From contig JBCBGF010000002.1 in the NCBI GenBank assembly GCA_038526915.1, positions 186,001 through 250,000 of the forward strand: a stretch of DNA of 64,000 nt. The letters are read 5' to 3'. The notes below the pieces were generated by a model. It saw only the letters and a list, made by a program, of their open reading frames with translations. It ran no database searches and had not been told where the DNA came from. Of the stretch, positions 26,681-35,778 are shown in pieces; position 1 is the stretch's first letter, and each line of letters opens with the position of its first letter. This stretch comes from JBCBGF01 sp038526915 (GTDB lineage: Bacteria > Pseudomonadota > Alphaproteobacteria > Rhodobacterales > Rhodobacteraceae). A program made the translations under genes and the position numbers.

Positions 26681-27801
26681 GCGCGCCTGCGATCAAAGGG
26701 TGGTGCCCTGGCGCGCATCAGCCGATGATGTCAGGCGACGGCTTGATTGTGCGGGTGCGCCCGATGCAAGGACGTATGACGGCGGATGTGGCCTTGGGCC
26801 TTGCGGACCTCGCGCAGAGCTTTGGCAGTGGAACGCTCGATCTGACGAACCGAGCGAATCTGCAAATCCGGGGCGTGCCGCCAGAAGGGCACGCGGGTCT
26901 TCTGGCGGAACTGGAGATGCTTGGCCTTCTTGATCCCGATCCAGCGCGTGAGGCTCGCCGCAACACTCTGGTGACGCCGCTTTGGTCGCCGGGGGATGTG
27001 ACGGATCGCATCCATCGAGGATTGCTTGAGGTGCTGGACAAGCTGCCTGCGCTTCCGGCCAAGGTGGGATTTGTCATCGACACCGGGCCTGTGCGGGTGC
27101 TCCACGCCGCCGCAGGCGATATCCGCATCGAGCGTTCCGATGCGGGTGGATTGATCGTTCGGGCGGATGGGGGCGATACAGGCGCGAGCGTGGCCGAGGC
27201 AGATGTTGCGCCACGCGTTCTGCAAATGGCGGAATGGTTGGCCGCGCGTCTTACCTCGTCCGAGCGCAGGATGGCGTCTGTTATGGCAAACAACTCTGTG
27301 CCGGAGGGCTGGACAGGAATAGCTCCTTCGCCCTCGTCGTTGCTCACGCCGGGGTCCCACGCGCTTGGGTTCATCTTGGGCGCACCGCTGGGGCAAATCC
27401 CCTGCGAAGCGTTTCAGAACCTGTTACGTGCCACGCAAGCCCCATCCCTGCGTTTCACCGCGGGACGTATGTTTCTGCTGGAAGGCGTAGCGAGCGCACC
27501 ACCGGGCCCGTTCATTGCAGAGGCAAACGACCCGCTCTTGACTAGTGATGCTTGCCCAGGCGCGCCGCATTGCGACCAGGCATCGGTTGCGACCCGTGAT
27601 CTCGTCCGGGCGCTCGCGCCACGTCTCGGGGGAGATGTGCATGTGTCTGGTTGCGCTAAGGGCTGCGCACGGCCACGCACGGCCAGGCTGACGCTAGTTG
27701 GTCGCGATGGCCGCTTCGATCTTGTGGAGAACGGCTGTCCGTGGGATGAGCCGGTGCTGTCCGGGCTGACACCCGCTGAGGCAGCCAAACTGACGGCCTA
27801 A
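26677..27801 (+). CDS. cobG: Precorrin-3B synthase CobG
   Basis: Oxygen-dependent ring-contraction enzyme with an Fe-S centre, the marker of the aerobic B12 route. 374 residues from GTG 26677. The sequence follows the nitrite/sulfite reductase fold: GLADLAQSFGSGTLDLTNRANLQIRG (in parts) in the N half, and the cluster cysteines in DACPGAPHCDQA and SGCAKGCARP in the C half. Coupled to cobN by GTGA. Its presence implies B12 is made only with oxygen. Confidence 0.92.
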   Translation: MSAPAIKGWCPGAHQPMMSGDGLIVRVRPMQGRMTADVALGLADLAQSFGSGTLDLTNRANLQIRGVPPEGHAGLLAELEMLGLLDPDPAREARRNTLVTPLWSPGDVTDRIHRGLLEVLDKLPALPAKVGFVIDTGPVRVLHAAAGDIRIERSDAGGLIVRADGGDTGASVAEADVAPRVLQMAEWLAARLTSSERRMASVMANNSVPEGWTGIAPSPSSLLTPGSHALGFILGAPLGQIPCEAFQNLLRATQAPSLRFTAGRMFLLEGVASAPPGPFIAEANDPLLTSDACPGAPHCDQASVATRDLVRALAPRLGGDVHVSGCAKGCARPRTARLTLVGRDGRFDLVENGCPWDEPVLSGLTPAEAAKLTA

Positions 27802-27806
27802 CGATC

Positions 27807-28436
27807 ATGCCCTACACGTTCGAGACAGATGGTGCCGCGATCTATCGCCAGTCATTCGCGACCATTCGCGCAGAGGCGGATCTGGCCCGGTTTTCAGCGG
27901 ATGAGGAACAGGTGGCCGTGCGGATGATCCACGCGGCCGGCATGGTCGACCTGGCCCCACATATCCGCTTTTCGCCAGGATGCGTGGCGGCAGCCCGTGC
28001 GGCGCTCGCTGCGGGGGCCCCGATCCTGTGTGACGCGCGCATGGTCAGCGAAGGCATCACCCGCGCCCGCCTGCCGTCTGACAACCAAATCATCTGCACT
28101 TTGCACGCCGACCCTGTCCCGCAGATGGCCAAGGACATGGCCACCACGCGATCCGCCGCCGCGCTAGAGCTTTGGCGACCCGACCTTGGCGGTGCCATCG
28201 TGGCCATCGGGAACGCGCCCACCGCCCTATTTCACCTGCTCAACATGCTGGAAGACCCCGATTGCCCGCGACCGGCAGCGATTGTGGGATGCCCTGTTGG
28301 GTTTGTGGGCGCAGTTGAAAGCAAGGACGCGCTCTGGTCCGACCAGCCTGTGCCCTGCATCGTGGTGGAGGGGCGTTTGGGCGGCAGTGCCATCACCGTC
28401 GCAGCGATCAACGCATTGGCGAGCCGCGCGGAATGA
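27807..28436 (+). CDS. cobH: Precorrin-8X methylmutase
   Basis: Moves the C-11 methyl group to C-12, giving hydrogenobyrinic acid. 209 residues. Active-site histidine near residue 42 lies in RMIHAAGMVDLA. Further motifs are LCDARMVSEGI, RSAAALELW, VAIGNAPTALFHLL and PAAIVGCPVGFVGAVESK. It starts 5 bases after cobG and overlaps cobI as ATGA. Confidence 0.97.
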   Translation: MPYTFETDGAAIYRQSFATIRAEADLARFSADEEQVAVRMIHAAGMVDLAPHIRFSPGCVAAARAALAAGAPILCDARMVSEGITRARLPSDNQIICTLHADPVPQMAKDMATTRSAAALELWRPDLGGAIVAIGNAPTALFHLLNMLEDPDCPRPAAIVGCPVGFVGAVESKDALWSDQPVPCIVVEGRLGGSAITVAAINALASRAE

Positions 28437-29164
28437 CCGGGCGGGGCACGATCTATGGTGTGGGGCTGGGGCCAGGTGACCCCGATTTAATGAGCGTGCG
28501 GGCAGATCGCCTCATCCGCAATGCGCGCCACGTTGCGTTCTTCCGCAAAGCCGGGCGCGCGGGCCATGCAAGAACGATCGTCGACGGGCTCCTGCGAGAA
28601 GACGCAGTCGAGATCCCGCTCGAATACCCCGTGACAACAGAGATCCCAGTTGGCGATCCGCAATACAACGCGTGTTTGTCCGCCTTCTACGCCGAATGCA
28701 CCGACCGACTGGATGCCATCGCACAGACGGGCGACGACGTGATCGTTCTGTGCGAAGGGGATCCGTTCTTCTACGGGTCCTTCATGCACCTTTACACACG
28801 CCTGTCGTCTCCCGGACCGGTAGAGGTCATTCCCGGCATTACCGGCATGTCTGCCGCCTGGACGGCCACGGGCCAGCCCATCACCTGGGGCGATGACATC
28901 CTGACGGTTTTGATGGGCACGCTGGATGAGGCCAGCCTGACCGCCCGCATGCAACAGGCCGATGCATTGGTCGTTATGAAGCTGGGGCGCACGCTCGACA
29001 AAGTGTGCCGTGCGCTGAAGGCCGCAGGACGCTATGACAATGCCTGGTTGGTGGAATACGCGGCCATGGACAAACAGACCGTCACCCCCCTGCCCGAGAT
29101 CGGCGACCGACCTGCCCCCTATTTCTCGATCGTGGTGGTCCACGGAAACGGGCGCCGCCCATGA
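28433..29164 (+). CDS. cobI: Precorrin-2 C20-methyltransferase
   Basis: SAM-dependent methyltransferase of the tetrapyrrole family acting at C-20. 243 residues. N-terminal GVGLGPGDPDLMSVRADRL, then VIVLCEGDPFFYGSFMHLY and the SAM-pocket VIPGITGMSAAWTATGQPI. ATGA coupling on both sides, to cobH and cobJ. Confidence 0.96.
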   Translation: MTGRGTIYGVGLGPGDPDLMSVRADRLIRNARHVAFFRKAGRAGHARTIVDGLLREDAVEIPLEYPVTTEIPVGDPQYNACLSAFYAECTDRLDAIAQTGDDVIVLCEGDPFFYGSFMHLYTRLSSPGPVEVIPGITGMSAAWTATGQPITWGDDILTVLMGTLDEASLTARMQQADALVVMKLGRTLDKVCRALKAAGRYDNAWLVEYAAMDKQTVTPLPEIGDRPAPYFSIVVVHGNGRRP

Positions 29165-29913
29165 CCGGGCGCTTGGTCATCGCTGGCCTCGGGCCGGGAG
29201 ACGCCGCGCTCATCACGCCCGAAGTGGATGAGGCTCTGGCGGATGCCACCGATGTGCTTGGTTACTTTCCCTACGTCGCCCGTGTGGCCGACCGTCCGGG
29301 CTTGACCAAGCACGCCTCGGACAATCGCGAAGAACTCGACCGTGCGCGTCATGCATTGGACCTGGCCCGGGCCGGGCACAGGGTGGTGATGGTCTCATCC
29401 GGCGATCCCGGTGTGTTTGCGATGGCGGCGGCTGTGTTCGAGGCAGTGGAGGCTGGCCCGACAGCCTGGCGCGAGTTGGACATCAGCGTCCTTCCCGGCA
29501 TCACAGCCATGCTGGCGGCGGCGGCGGCGTGCGGTGCGCCTTTGGGCCATGATTTCTGCGCCATCAACCTCAGCGATAACCTCAAGCCGTGGTCCGTCAT
29601 CCAACATCGTTTGCAAATGGCAGCAGAGGGCGACTTTGCGATGGCCTTATACAACCCGCGCTCCAAATCCCGACCCGAGCAATTTGCGCGGGCGCTGGAG
29701 GTCCTCAACATCCATTGCGCCGACCGCCGGCCAATCATCTTCGCGCGCGCCGTCTCGACCCCCGATCAACAGATACGGGTCGTGCCCCTGCCCGAGGCGA
29801 CGCCTGACATGGCGGACATGCGAACGGTGGTCATTGTGGGATCGTCTCGGACGCGGGTTATCCAGCGCGCCGGGGCCCCTTGGGTCTACACGCCTAGATC
29901 GGTGCCCGCATGA
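29161..29913 (+). CDS. cobJ: Precorrin-3B C17-methyltransferase
   Basis: Methylates C-17 during ring contraction. 250 residues. Motifs: AGLGPGDAALITPEV, VMVSSGDPGVFAMAAAVFE, VLPGITAMLAAAAACGAPLGHDF, INLSDNLKPW, ALYNPRSKSRPEQF. The last 28 bases overlap the 3' end of cobK on the other strand. The operon then continues with cobL after about 730 bases of antisense cobK. Confidence 0.96.
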   Translation: MTGRLVIAGLGPGDAALITPEVDEALADATDVLGYFPYVARVADRPGLTKHASDNREELDRARHALDLARAGHRVVMVSSGDPGVFAMAAAVFEAVEAGPTAWRELDISVLPGITAMLAAAAACGAPLGHDFCAINLSDNLKPWSVIQHRLQMAAEGDFAMALYNPRSKSRPEQFARALEVLNIHCADRRPIIFARAVSTPDQQIRVVPLPEATPDMADMRTVVIVGSSRTRVIQRAGAPWVYTPRSVPA

Positions 29914-30641
29914 GCAATCCAATCAAGCACGTCTTCGACGGCAAACACTTCATGACGCGGGGGGATCACAGGCCGGTCGATCATCACGACCGGCAGGCCC
30001 AAAGCCCGCGCGGCGGCGATTTTCGCATAGGCCCCCGTGCCGCCAGAATTCTTAGAGACGACTCGCGTCACGCCATGTGCCACGATCAGTTCCCGATCTC
30101 CTTCCATCGTGAACGGACCGCGCGAGACGATGACATGGTGATCGGGAAAGGGCGGCGGGCTCGCGGGCGGATCAACCAGACGCAGGATATAGCGGTGCTG
30201 GGGGTTTCCGGCGAATGCGCTAAGCGTCTGGCGCCCGACCGCCAGCAATACGGTTTCGCGAGGGCAATCAAGCGTGGCGGCGGCGGCTGCGATATCGGGC
30301 ACAACGGTCCACAGATCGCCCGGCTCGGCCTGCCACGGCGCGCGCGTCAGGGCGACCAGCGGAACGCTTGCCAAGCGGCAAGCCTCGATCGCATTCCGGC
30401 TCATCTGCGTGGCGAACGGATGCGTGGCGTCGATGACATGGGTCACGTCGTTTGCCAACAGATAGTCCGACAGACCTTCGACCCCGCCAAATCCTCCCAC
30501 CCGCTGTGGCAATGGCTGGCGGATCGGGCGTTCCACGCGGCCTGCAAAGGACACAACGCCAGCGTATCCCGCATCGGCCAGCGCCCGCGCCAGCGCCGTG
30601 GCTTCGGTTGTGCCGCCAAGTATCAACAGGTTGGGCCGCAT
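29886..30641 (-). CDS. cobK: Precorrin-6A reductase, on the strand opposite to its operon
   Basis: NADPH-dependent reduction of precorrin-6A to 6B. 251 residues. N-terminal ILGGTTEATALARALADAGY, then DATHPFATQMSRNAIEAC, LLAVGRQTLSAFAG, SRGPFTMEGDRELI, VVSKNSGGTGAYAKIAAARALGLPVVMIDRP (in parts). Its ATG (30641-30639) shares two bases with the cobL ATG (30640-30642), and its 3' end overlaps cobJ by 28 bases. The promoter must therefore lie inside cobL or come from elsewhere. Confidence 0.95.
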   Translation of the reverse strand: MRPNLLILGGTTEATALARALADAGYAGVVSFAGRVERPIRQPLPQRVGGFGGVEGLSDYLLANDVTHVIDATHPFATQMSRNAIEACRLASVPLVALTRAPWQAEPGDLWTVVPDIAAAAATLDCPRETVLLAVGRQTLSAFAGNPQHRYILRLVDPPASPPPFPDHHVIVSRGPFTMEGDRELIVAHGVTRVVSKNSGGTGAYAKIAAARALGLPVVMIDRPVIPPRHEVFAVEDVLDWIAHAGTDLGV

Positions 30642-31839
30642 GGCTGAGGATCCGTGGTTGACGATCGTGGGTCTGGGCGAGGATGGACCACAGGGGCTCA
30701 GCCCTGCAAGTCAATCGGCCATCGATCAGGCCGAGGTCGTTTTTGGCGCTGCGCGTCACATCGCCCTTTTAGGGGATGTCTCAGCCGAGACGCAGGTGTG
30801 GCCTGTACCCTTTGCCGACGGGCTGCCATTACTTGATGAGAGGGCCGGTCAGCGGGTCGCAGTGCTCGCCTCAGGCGATCCCTTCTGGTTCGGAGCAGGC
30901 CGCGTTCTGGCCGAACGGTACGGACCCGATGCGATCCGCAGCCTGCCGGGACCATCGACATTTTCGCTGGCTGCCGCACGACTTAGGTGGGGGTTGGAGA
31001 AAACGCTGTGTCTGGGCCTCCATGCGGCCCCGTTGGCGCAGTTGCGTCCGCACCTGGCCCCCGGGCGACGCATAATCGTGCTGCTCAGGGACGGTGATGC
31101 CGTGGCGGACCTTGGCGAGTATCTCGCGAAGGCCGGTTTCGGTGCCTCAGATATGACGGTGCTTGAGGCCTTGGGTGGTCCACGCGAGCGGGTGACGCGG
31201 ACATCCGCCACCGCCCTCGCCGATGGCGTTTTCAAACATCCCGTTGCCGCGGCAATCGAGGTGGCTGGCGAAGGCCCATCTGTGCCATCCGCCTCCGGCC
31301 TCGCAGACGACTGGTTTGCCAATGACGGGCAACTCACCAAACGCCCGATCCGCGCCATTACGCTCTCAACGCTGGCCCCTCGATTTGGTGAGCATCTATG
31401 GGATATCGGCGGGGGGTCGGGTTCAATCGCGATTGAATGGTGCTTGTCGGACCCCTCCACCTCCGCCAGCGTCGTTGAGATGCATCCCGACCGGGCGCAG
31501 CGCATTCGTGACAACGCGGCCGCGATGGGGATTGAGAGGGTAACAGTTGTCGAGGCCACGGCACCGCAAGGTCTCGCAAACCTGGCCCCACCGGATGCTG
31601 TATTCGTCGGTGGCGGCCTCACCCGAGATTTGATCGCTGATATCGTGTCCCGCGTCCCAGCCGGCACACGCCTCGTCGCAAATGGGGTGACACTTGAAGC
31701 AGAGGCCGTACTGGCGCAGTGCCAAGCAGCCTATGGTGGTACCCTGATGCGCATCGAGATCGCAAATGCGGGGCCGTTGGGCGGCAAACGTGGCTGGCAA
31801 CCCTCCTACCCTGTGGTGCAGTGGAGCGCGGTCCTATGA
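30640..31839 (+). CDS. cobL: Precorrin-6Y C5,15-methyltransferase (decarboxylating)
   Basis: Fusion of a CbiE-type methyltransferase (about residues 1-200; IVGLGEDGPQGLSPAS, VLASGDPFWFGAGR, LPGPSTFSLAAARLRW) and a CbiT-type methyltransferase/decarboxylase (about 210-399; RAITLSTLAPRFGEHLWDIGGGSGSIAIEW in parts, PDAVFVGGGLT). 399 residues from ATG 30640; a frame back to 30598 is within cobK and not used. Overlaps cobE as ATGA. Confidence 0.96.
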   Translation: MAEDPWLTIVGLGEDGPQGLSPASQSAIDQAEVVFGAARHIALLGDVSAETQVWPVPFADGLPLLDERAGQRVAVLASGDPFWFGAGRVLAERYGPDAIRSLPGPSTFSLAAARLRWGLEKTLCLGLHAAPLAQLRPHLAPGRRIIVLLRDGDAVADLGEYLAKAGFGASDMTVLEALGGPRERVTRTSATALADGVFKHPVAAAIEVAGEGPSVPSASGLADDWFANDGQLTKRPIRAITLSTLAPRFGEHLWDIGGGSGSIAIEWCLSDPSTSASVVEMHPDRAQRIRDNAAAMGIERVTVVEATAPQGLANLAPPDAVFVGGGLTRDLIADIVSRVPAGTRLVANGVTLEAEAVLAQCQAAYGGTLMRIEIANAGPLGGKRGWQPSYPVVQWSAVL

Positions 31840-32201
31840 TCGTGGCGGGTTTCGGATTTCGCGCAGACGCCACAGTCGCCAGCCTGCAAGACGCCCTGGC
31901 CCAGGCGCAAGGCGCTGCGCCCGATTGTCTGGCAACACTCTCCGACAAGGCCGCGACCGACGCGTTCCAGGACTTCGCGCGGCAGTTGGGCGTCGCAATT
32001 CAACCCATCGCAACCGATCTAGCCGCGCAAGAGGAAACCCTTAGCCAATCCGCCGCCTCCTTGGCGACCTACGGGATTGGCAGCGTTGCCGAAGCCTGCG
32101 CTCTTGCCGCAGCAGGTCCTGGCGCGCGCCTTTTGGGCCCCCGCTGTGTCTCAACCGATCGCAAGGCAACCTGCGCCATCGCAGAAGGACTCGGCCCATG
32201 A
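31836..32201 (+). CDS. cobE: CobE (CbiG C-terminal domain-like) protein
   Basis: 121 residues from ATG 31836, a stand-alone version of the CbiG C-terminal domain. Start IVAGFGFRADATVASLQDAL matches the family's G-x-G-R/x-x-A-T pattern; LSQSAASLATYGIGSVAEACALAAAG and KATCAIAEG follow. It is associated with the aerobic pathway, but the biochemical role is not firmly settled. ATGA overlaps with cobL and cobM. Confidence 0.88.
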   Translation: MIVAGFGFRADATVASLQDALAQAQGAAPDCLATLSDKAATDAFQDFARQLGVAIQPIATDLAAQEETLSQSAASLATYGIGSVAEACALAAAGPGARLLGPRCVSTDRKATCAIAEGLGP

Positions 32202-32992
32202 CGGTTCACTTCATCGGCGCCGGGCCGGGGGCGGCGGATCTCCTCACGCTGCGCGGACGCGATCTGATCGCGCAGTGTCCGGTGTGTCTCTATGCAGGCT
32301 CCCTCGTGCCACAAGCCATCCTGACCCACTGCCCGGACGGCGCGCGGATCGTGAACACAGCCCCCATGGACCTCGACGGGATCATGGCCGAGATCACAAA
32401 GGCGCATGCCGAGGGTCTTGACGTGGCGCGCCTGCATTCCGGCGATCTCTCGGTGTGGTCGGCCATGGGCGAGCAATTGCGACGGCTGCGCGCGGCAGAC
32501 ATCCCCTTCACCGTGACCCCCGGTGTCCCGTCATTCGCCGCCGCCGCCGCAACGCTAGGAACGGAACTGACGCTTCCCGGCGTGGCCCAATCGGTGATCC
32601 TCACCCGCACCCCTGGCCGCGCCTCCTCCATGCCGCCAGCCGAGACGCTGAAGAATTTCGCAGCAACGCGAGCCACGCTGGCCATCCACCTGTCAGTCCA
32701 GAATCTCGCCGCGGTGGTTCAGGATCTGGTCCCAGCCTATGGCGCGGATTGCCCGGTCGCAGTGGTTTTTCGCGCCAGTTGGCCTGATGAGCGGATCATC
32801 CGCGCCACCCTCGCGACGATCGAAGAGGCCTGTCCTGCCGAGATTGCGCGCACGGCCTTGATCCTTGTCGGGCCCGTGCTCGGTGCATCCGACTTTGCCG
32901 AAAGCTGCCTTTACGCCACCGACTATGACCGCCGCTATCGACCACAAACGGCAGACAGTCCGTGGACAGGCTGGAGTGACCAAGATGAGTAA
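32198..32992 (+). CDS. cobM: Precorrin-4 C11-methyltransferase
   Basis: SAM-dependent methylation at C-11. 264 residues. Motifs FIGAGPGAADLLTLRGRDLI, CLYAGSLVPQAIL, RLHSGDLSVWSAMGEQ, VTPGVPSFAAAAATLGTELTLPGVAQSVILTR (in parts), MPPAETLKNFA. Overlaps cobB by 8 bases. Confidence 0.97.
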   Translation: MTVHFIGAGPGAADLLTLRGRDLIAQCPVCLYAGSLVPQAILTHCPDGARIVNTAPMDLDGIMAEITKAHAEGLDVARLHSGDLSVWSAMGEQLRRLRAADIPFTVTPGVPSFAAAAATLGTELTLPGVAQSVILTRTPGRASSMPPAETLKNFAATRATLAIHLSVQNLAAVVQDLVPAYGADCPVAVVFRASWPDERIIRATLATIEEACPAEIARTALILVGPVLGASDFAESCLYATDYDRRYRPQTADSPWTGWSDQDE

Positions 32993-34298
32993 TCTGTCCG
33001 GTTTGATGATATCGGCCCCAGCTTCAGGCACCGGCAAAACAACGGTGATGCTGGGCTTGTTGCGCGCGCTGCGTGATCGTGGACACGTCGTACAGCCGTT
33101 CAAATCCGGACCGGACTACATCGATCCCGCCTTTCACCAGGCGGCGGCGGGGCGCGGGTCCTACAACCTCGATACATGGGCCATGAACGACGCTCTGCTG
33201 TCGGCCATCGCGCGGCAGGCCGACGGTGCGGACATCTGTTTGGCGGAAGGCTCTATGGGCCTCTACGACGGTGTCGCCACGAAAGGCCGCGCGGGCTTTG
33301 GATCAAGCGCCGAAACGGCCGCGCGCATGGGTTGGCCGGTTGTTCTGGTGGTCGATGTGGGCGGCCAGGCGCAATCGGCGGCGGCAACGGCGCTTGGCTT
33401 CCAGGCATACGCGCCAGACCTGCCTTTTGCAGGGGTGATCCTCAACCGCGTGGCAAGCCCGCGCCACGAACGCCTGACGCGGCTGGGGATGGAGCGTGCG
33501 GGGCTTACGGTACTGGGTGCCCTGCCCCGACGCGGTGATCTGACATTGCCCGAACGCCATCTGGGCCTCATTCAGGCGCAAGAACATCCTGACCTTGAGA
33601 CAGCAATCGCAGGCTATGCGGCGTTTCTGAGCGAACATGTGGATATCGCGGCGTTGATCGAGGCGGCAAACGGCGTGGACCAGCCGCCCAAGCGGGCGCT
33701 GCCGCGTCCGCCAGCCCAGCGAATTGCCCTTGCGCGCGATGCAGCGTTCTCCTTCACCTACCCGCACCTCCTCGCTGGGTGGCGCGCGGCGGGTGCTGAG
33801 ATCTTACCGTTTTCCCCTCTTGCAGATGAAGCCCCTGACCCGAACGCGGATCTCGTCTGGCTGCCCGGTGGCTATCCCGAACTGCACGCCGGGCGCCTGG
33901 CGGCGTGCCACCGGTATCGGGAGGCGCTGACCGAACATGCCCGCACGAAGCCCGTTCACGGTGAATGCGGTGGCTATATGGCCCTCGGCATGGGGCTGAT
34001 CGACAAGGACGGGCAGCGGCACCAGATGGCGGGTCTTCTGGGCCTGGAGACGAGTTATGAGAAGCGGAAGTTCCACCTCGGCTATCGCCGGGCCGTGTTG
34101 AAGGCCCCTCTGCCGGGGTTTGCCACAGGCGCGGCTTTGCGGGGGCACGAGTTTCATTATTCCACGATCATCAGCGAACCGGATGCACCGCTGGCCGATG
34201 TCTTCGATGCCGATGGGTCTGCCGTGCCGGAAACAGGCTCGTCGCGCGGTATGGTGACGGGGACGTTCTTTCACCTGATTGCAGGTGAGACGGGATGA
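32985..34298 (+). CDS. cobB: Hydrogenobyrinic acid a,c-diamide synthase (CobB)
   Basis: Glutamine- and ATP-dependent amidation of side chains a and c. 437 residues from ATG 32985 (MSNLSGLMISAPASG). The N-terminal P-loop domain has APASGTGKTTVMLGLL, FKSGPDYIDPAFH and AEGSMGLYDG. The C-terminal glutaminase-like domain has LVWLPGGYPELHAG, nucleophile in HGECGGYMALG, and RGHEFHYS. The first in-frame ATG lies in cobM and is rejected. It overlaps cobA as ATGA. Confidence 0.97.
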   Translation: MSNLSGLMISAPASGTGKTTVMLGLLRALRDRGHVVQPFKSGPDYIDPAFHQAAAGRGSYNLDTWAMNDALLSAIARQADGADICLAEGSMGLYDGVATKGRAGFGSSAETAARMGWPVVLVVDVGGQAQSAAATALGFQAYAPDLPFAGVILNRVASPRHERLTRLGMERAGLTVLGALPRRGDLTLPERHLGLIQAQEHPDLETAIAGYAAFLSEHVDIAALIEAANGVDQPPKRALPRPPAQRIALARDAAFSFTYPHLLAGWRAAGAEILPFSPLADEAPDPNADLVWLPGGYPELHAGRLAACHRYREALTEHARTKPVHGECGGYMALGMGLIDKDGQRHQMAGLLGLETSYEKRKFHLGYRRAVLKAPLPGFATGAALRGHEFHYSTIISEPDAPLADVFDADGSAVPETGSSRGMVTGTFFHLIAGETG

Positions 34299-35023
34299 GC
34301 GGTTTTGTCAGTTTCGTCAGTTCTGGACCCGGTGATCCGGAGCTCTTGACGCTTAAAGCAGTCGATCGGCTCAAACGGGCGGATGCCATTTTGTTTGATG
34401 ATCTTTCCTCTGGCCCGATCCTCGATCATGCCCGCGCAGGCGCCGATCTGATCGCCGTGGGCAAGCGTGCGGGCCGACCGTCCCCGCGACAGGATCACGT
34501 CAGCCGCCTGCTTGTGGAATACGCCACCGAAGGCGGGCGCATCGTTCGACTCAAATCCGGCGATGCCGGGGTGTTTGGGCGCTTGGAGGAAGAGTTGTCG
34601 GCAGTCCGCACAGCCGGCATCCCGTTCGAAATCGTACCGGGCGTACCATCCGCTTGCGCCGCCGCCGCCGCGGCCGAAATCCCGCTGACCCGGCGATTGA
34701 CCGCCCGCAGGCTTCAGTTCGTCACCGGCCACGATGTCACTGGCGATTTGCCTAAGGATATTGATCTGGCCGCCTTGGCCGATCCCACCGCAACGACCGT
34801 GGTCTTCATGGGCAAGCGCACCTTTCCACAACTGGCCCAGGCCTTGTTCGCCCACGGCTTGCCCCCCGATACGCCTGCCCTTTTGGCCGAAGCGGTGTCC
34901 ACGCCCAACCAGGACCTCACTTGGTCAACGGTTTCCACGCTGGCCACCGAACTCGGCCAGTCGCGCAGCAACCACGCCGCGCTCATCCTCTACGGCCCGC
35001 TGACGACGGGAGACCCTGCGTGA
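34295..35023 (+). CDS. cobA: Uroporphyrinogen-III C-methyltransferase
   Basis: Methylates C-2 and C-7 of uroporphyrinogen III to give precorrin-2, the branch metabolite for B12 and siroheme. 242 residues; single-domain (no CysG-type oxidase/ferrochelatase part). Motifs FVSSGPGDPELLTLKAVD, DAILFDDLSS, GKRAGRPSPRQD, RLKSGDAGVFGR, EIVPGVPSACAAAA. ATGA overlap with cobB, GTGA overlap with cobF. The siroheme enzyme encoded just downstream needs this product. Confidence 0.96.
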   Translation: MSGFVSFVSSGPGDPELLTLKAVDRLKRADAILFDDLSSGPILDHARAGADLIAVGKRAGRPSPRQDHVSRLLVEYATEGGRIVRLKSGDAGVFGRLEEELSAVRTAGIPFEIVPGVPSACAAAAAAEIPLTRRLTARRLQFVTGHDVTGDLPKDIDLAALADPTATTVVFMGKRTFPQLAQALFAHGLPPDTPALLAEAVSTPNQDLTWSTVSTLATELGQSRSNHAALILYGPLTTGDPA

Positions 35024-35748
35024 GGGACCTGTTTTTGATCGGGATCGGGACAGGGAATCCCGACCACGTGACACGCGAGGCCCAGAACGCTCTCAGACAG
35101 GCCGTGGCCGTCCTCGTCCCGCGCAAAGGTCCGGACAAGTCGGACCTGGCCGAGCTACGACTGCAAATCCTTGCCGACGCAAAGGCGACTGCCAAGATCA
35201 TCCCGTTCGAATATCCGGTTCGCGATCCCGACCTTCCGTATCAGGAGCGGGTGGAGGCCTGGCACGACGACATCGCAACACGGTGGTCCGCGGCGCTGGA
35301 AGACGCGCCCGATGGCCCGGTGGCGCTGCTCGTCTGGGGCGATCCCGCGCTCTACGACAGCACGATCCGCATTGCTGAGCGGTTGGCGGATCTCAGCATT
35401 CGGGTCATTCCCGGCATTACATCAATCCAGGCGCTGGCAGCCGCGCATTCTCTGCCGCTATCGACCGTTGGCGGAGGGTTTTCGGTGACGACAGGGCGCG
35501 TTTTGCGCGCCTCGGGCTGGCCCGACGGTGTCGAGACGCTGGTGGTCATGCTCGATGGGGATTGTGCGTTCCAAGACCTCGCCGGAGATGGCTACGACAT
35601 CTGGTGGGGGGCGTTTCTCGGGATGGAGGAACAGCTCCTGATCGCGGGTCCATTGGAGCAGGTGGCAACCCAAATCGTGGCTGAACGCGCCGAAGCGCGC
35701 GCCGAGCACGGCTGGATTATGGATACCTACATCCTGCGCCGCCGCTGA
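35020..35748 (+). CDS. cobF: Precorrin-6A synthase (deacetylating)
   Basis: SAM-dependent C-1 methylation with loss of the acetyl group, specific to the aerobic route. 242 residues from GTG 35020 (VRDLFLIGIGTGNPDHV). Motifs AVLVPRKGPDKSDLAELR, EYPVRDPDLPYQERVEAWH (in parts), LLVWGDPALYDST, VIPGITSIQALAAAHSLPL and GYDIWWGAFLGMEEQLLIAG. Last gene of the riboswitch-controlled operon; convergent with the flavoprotein gene, with a 30-base gap. Confidence 0.95.
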   Translation: MRDLFLIGIGTGNPDHVTREAQNALRQAVAVLVPRKGPDKSDLAELRLQILADAKATAKIIPFEYPVRDPDLPYQERVEAWHDDIATRWSAALEDAPDGPVALLVWGDPALYDSTIRIAERLADLSIRVIPGITSIQALAAAHSLPLSTVGGGFSVTTGRVLRASGWPDGVETLVVMLDGDCAFQDLAGDGYDIWWGAFLGMEEQLLIAGPLEQVATQIVAERAEARAEHGWIMDTYILRRR

Positions 35749-35778
35749 ACGCGACCGTCGCCCAACGATGGACGCGCC

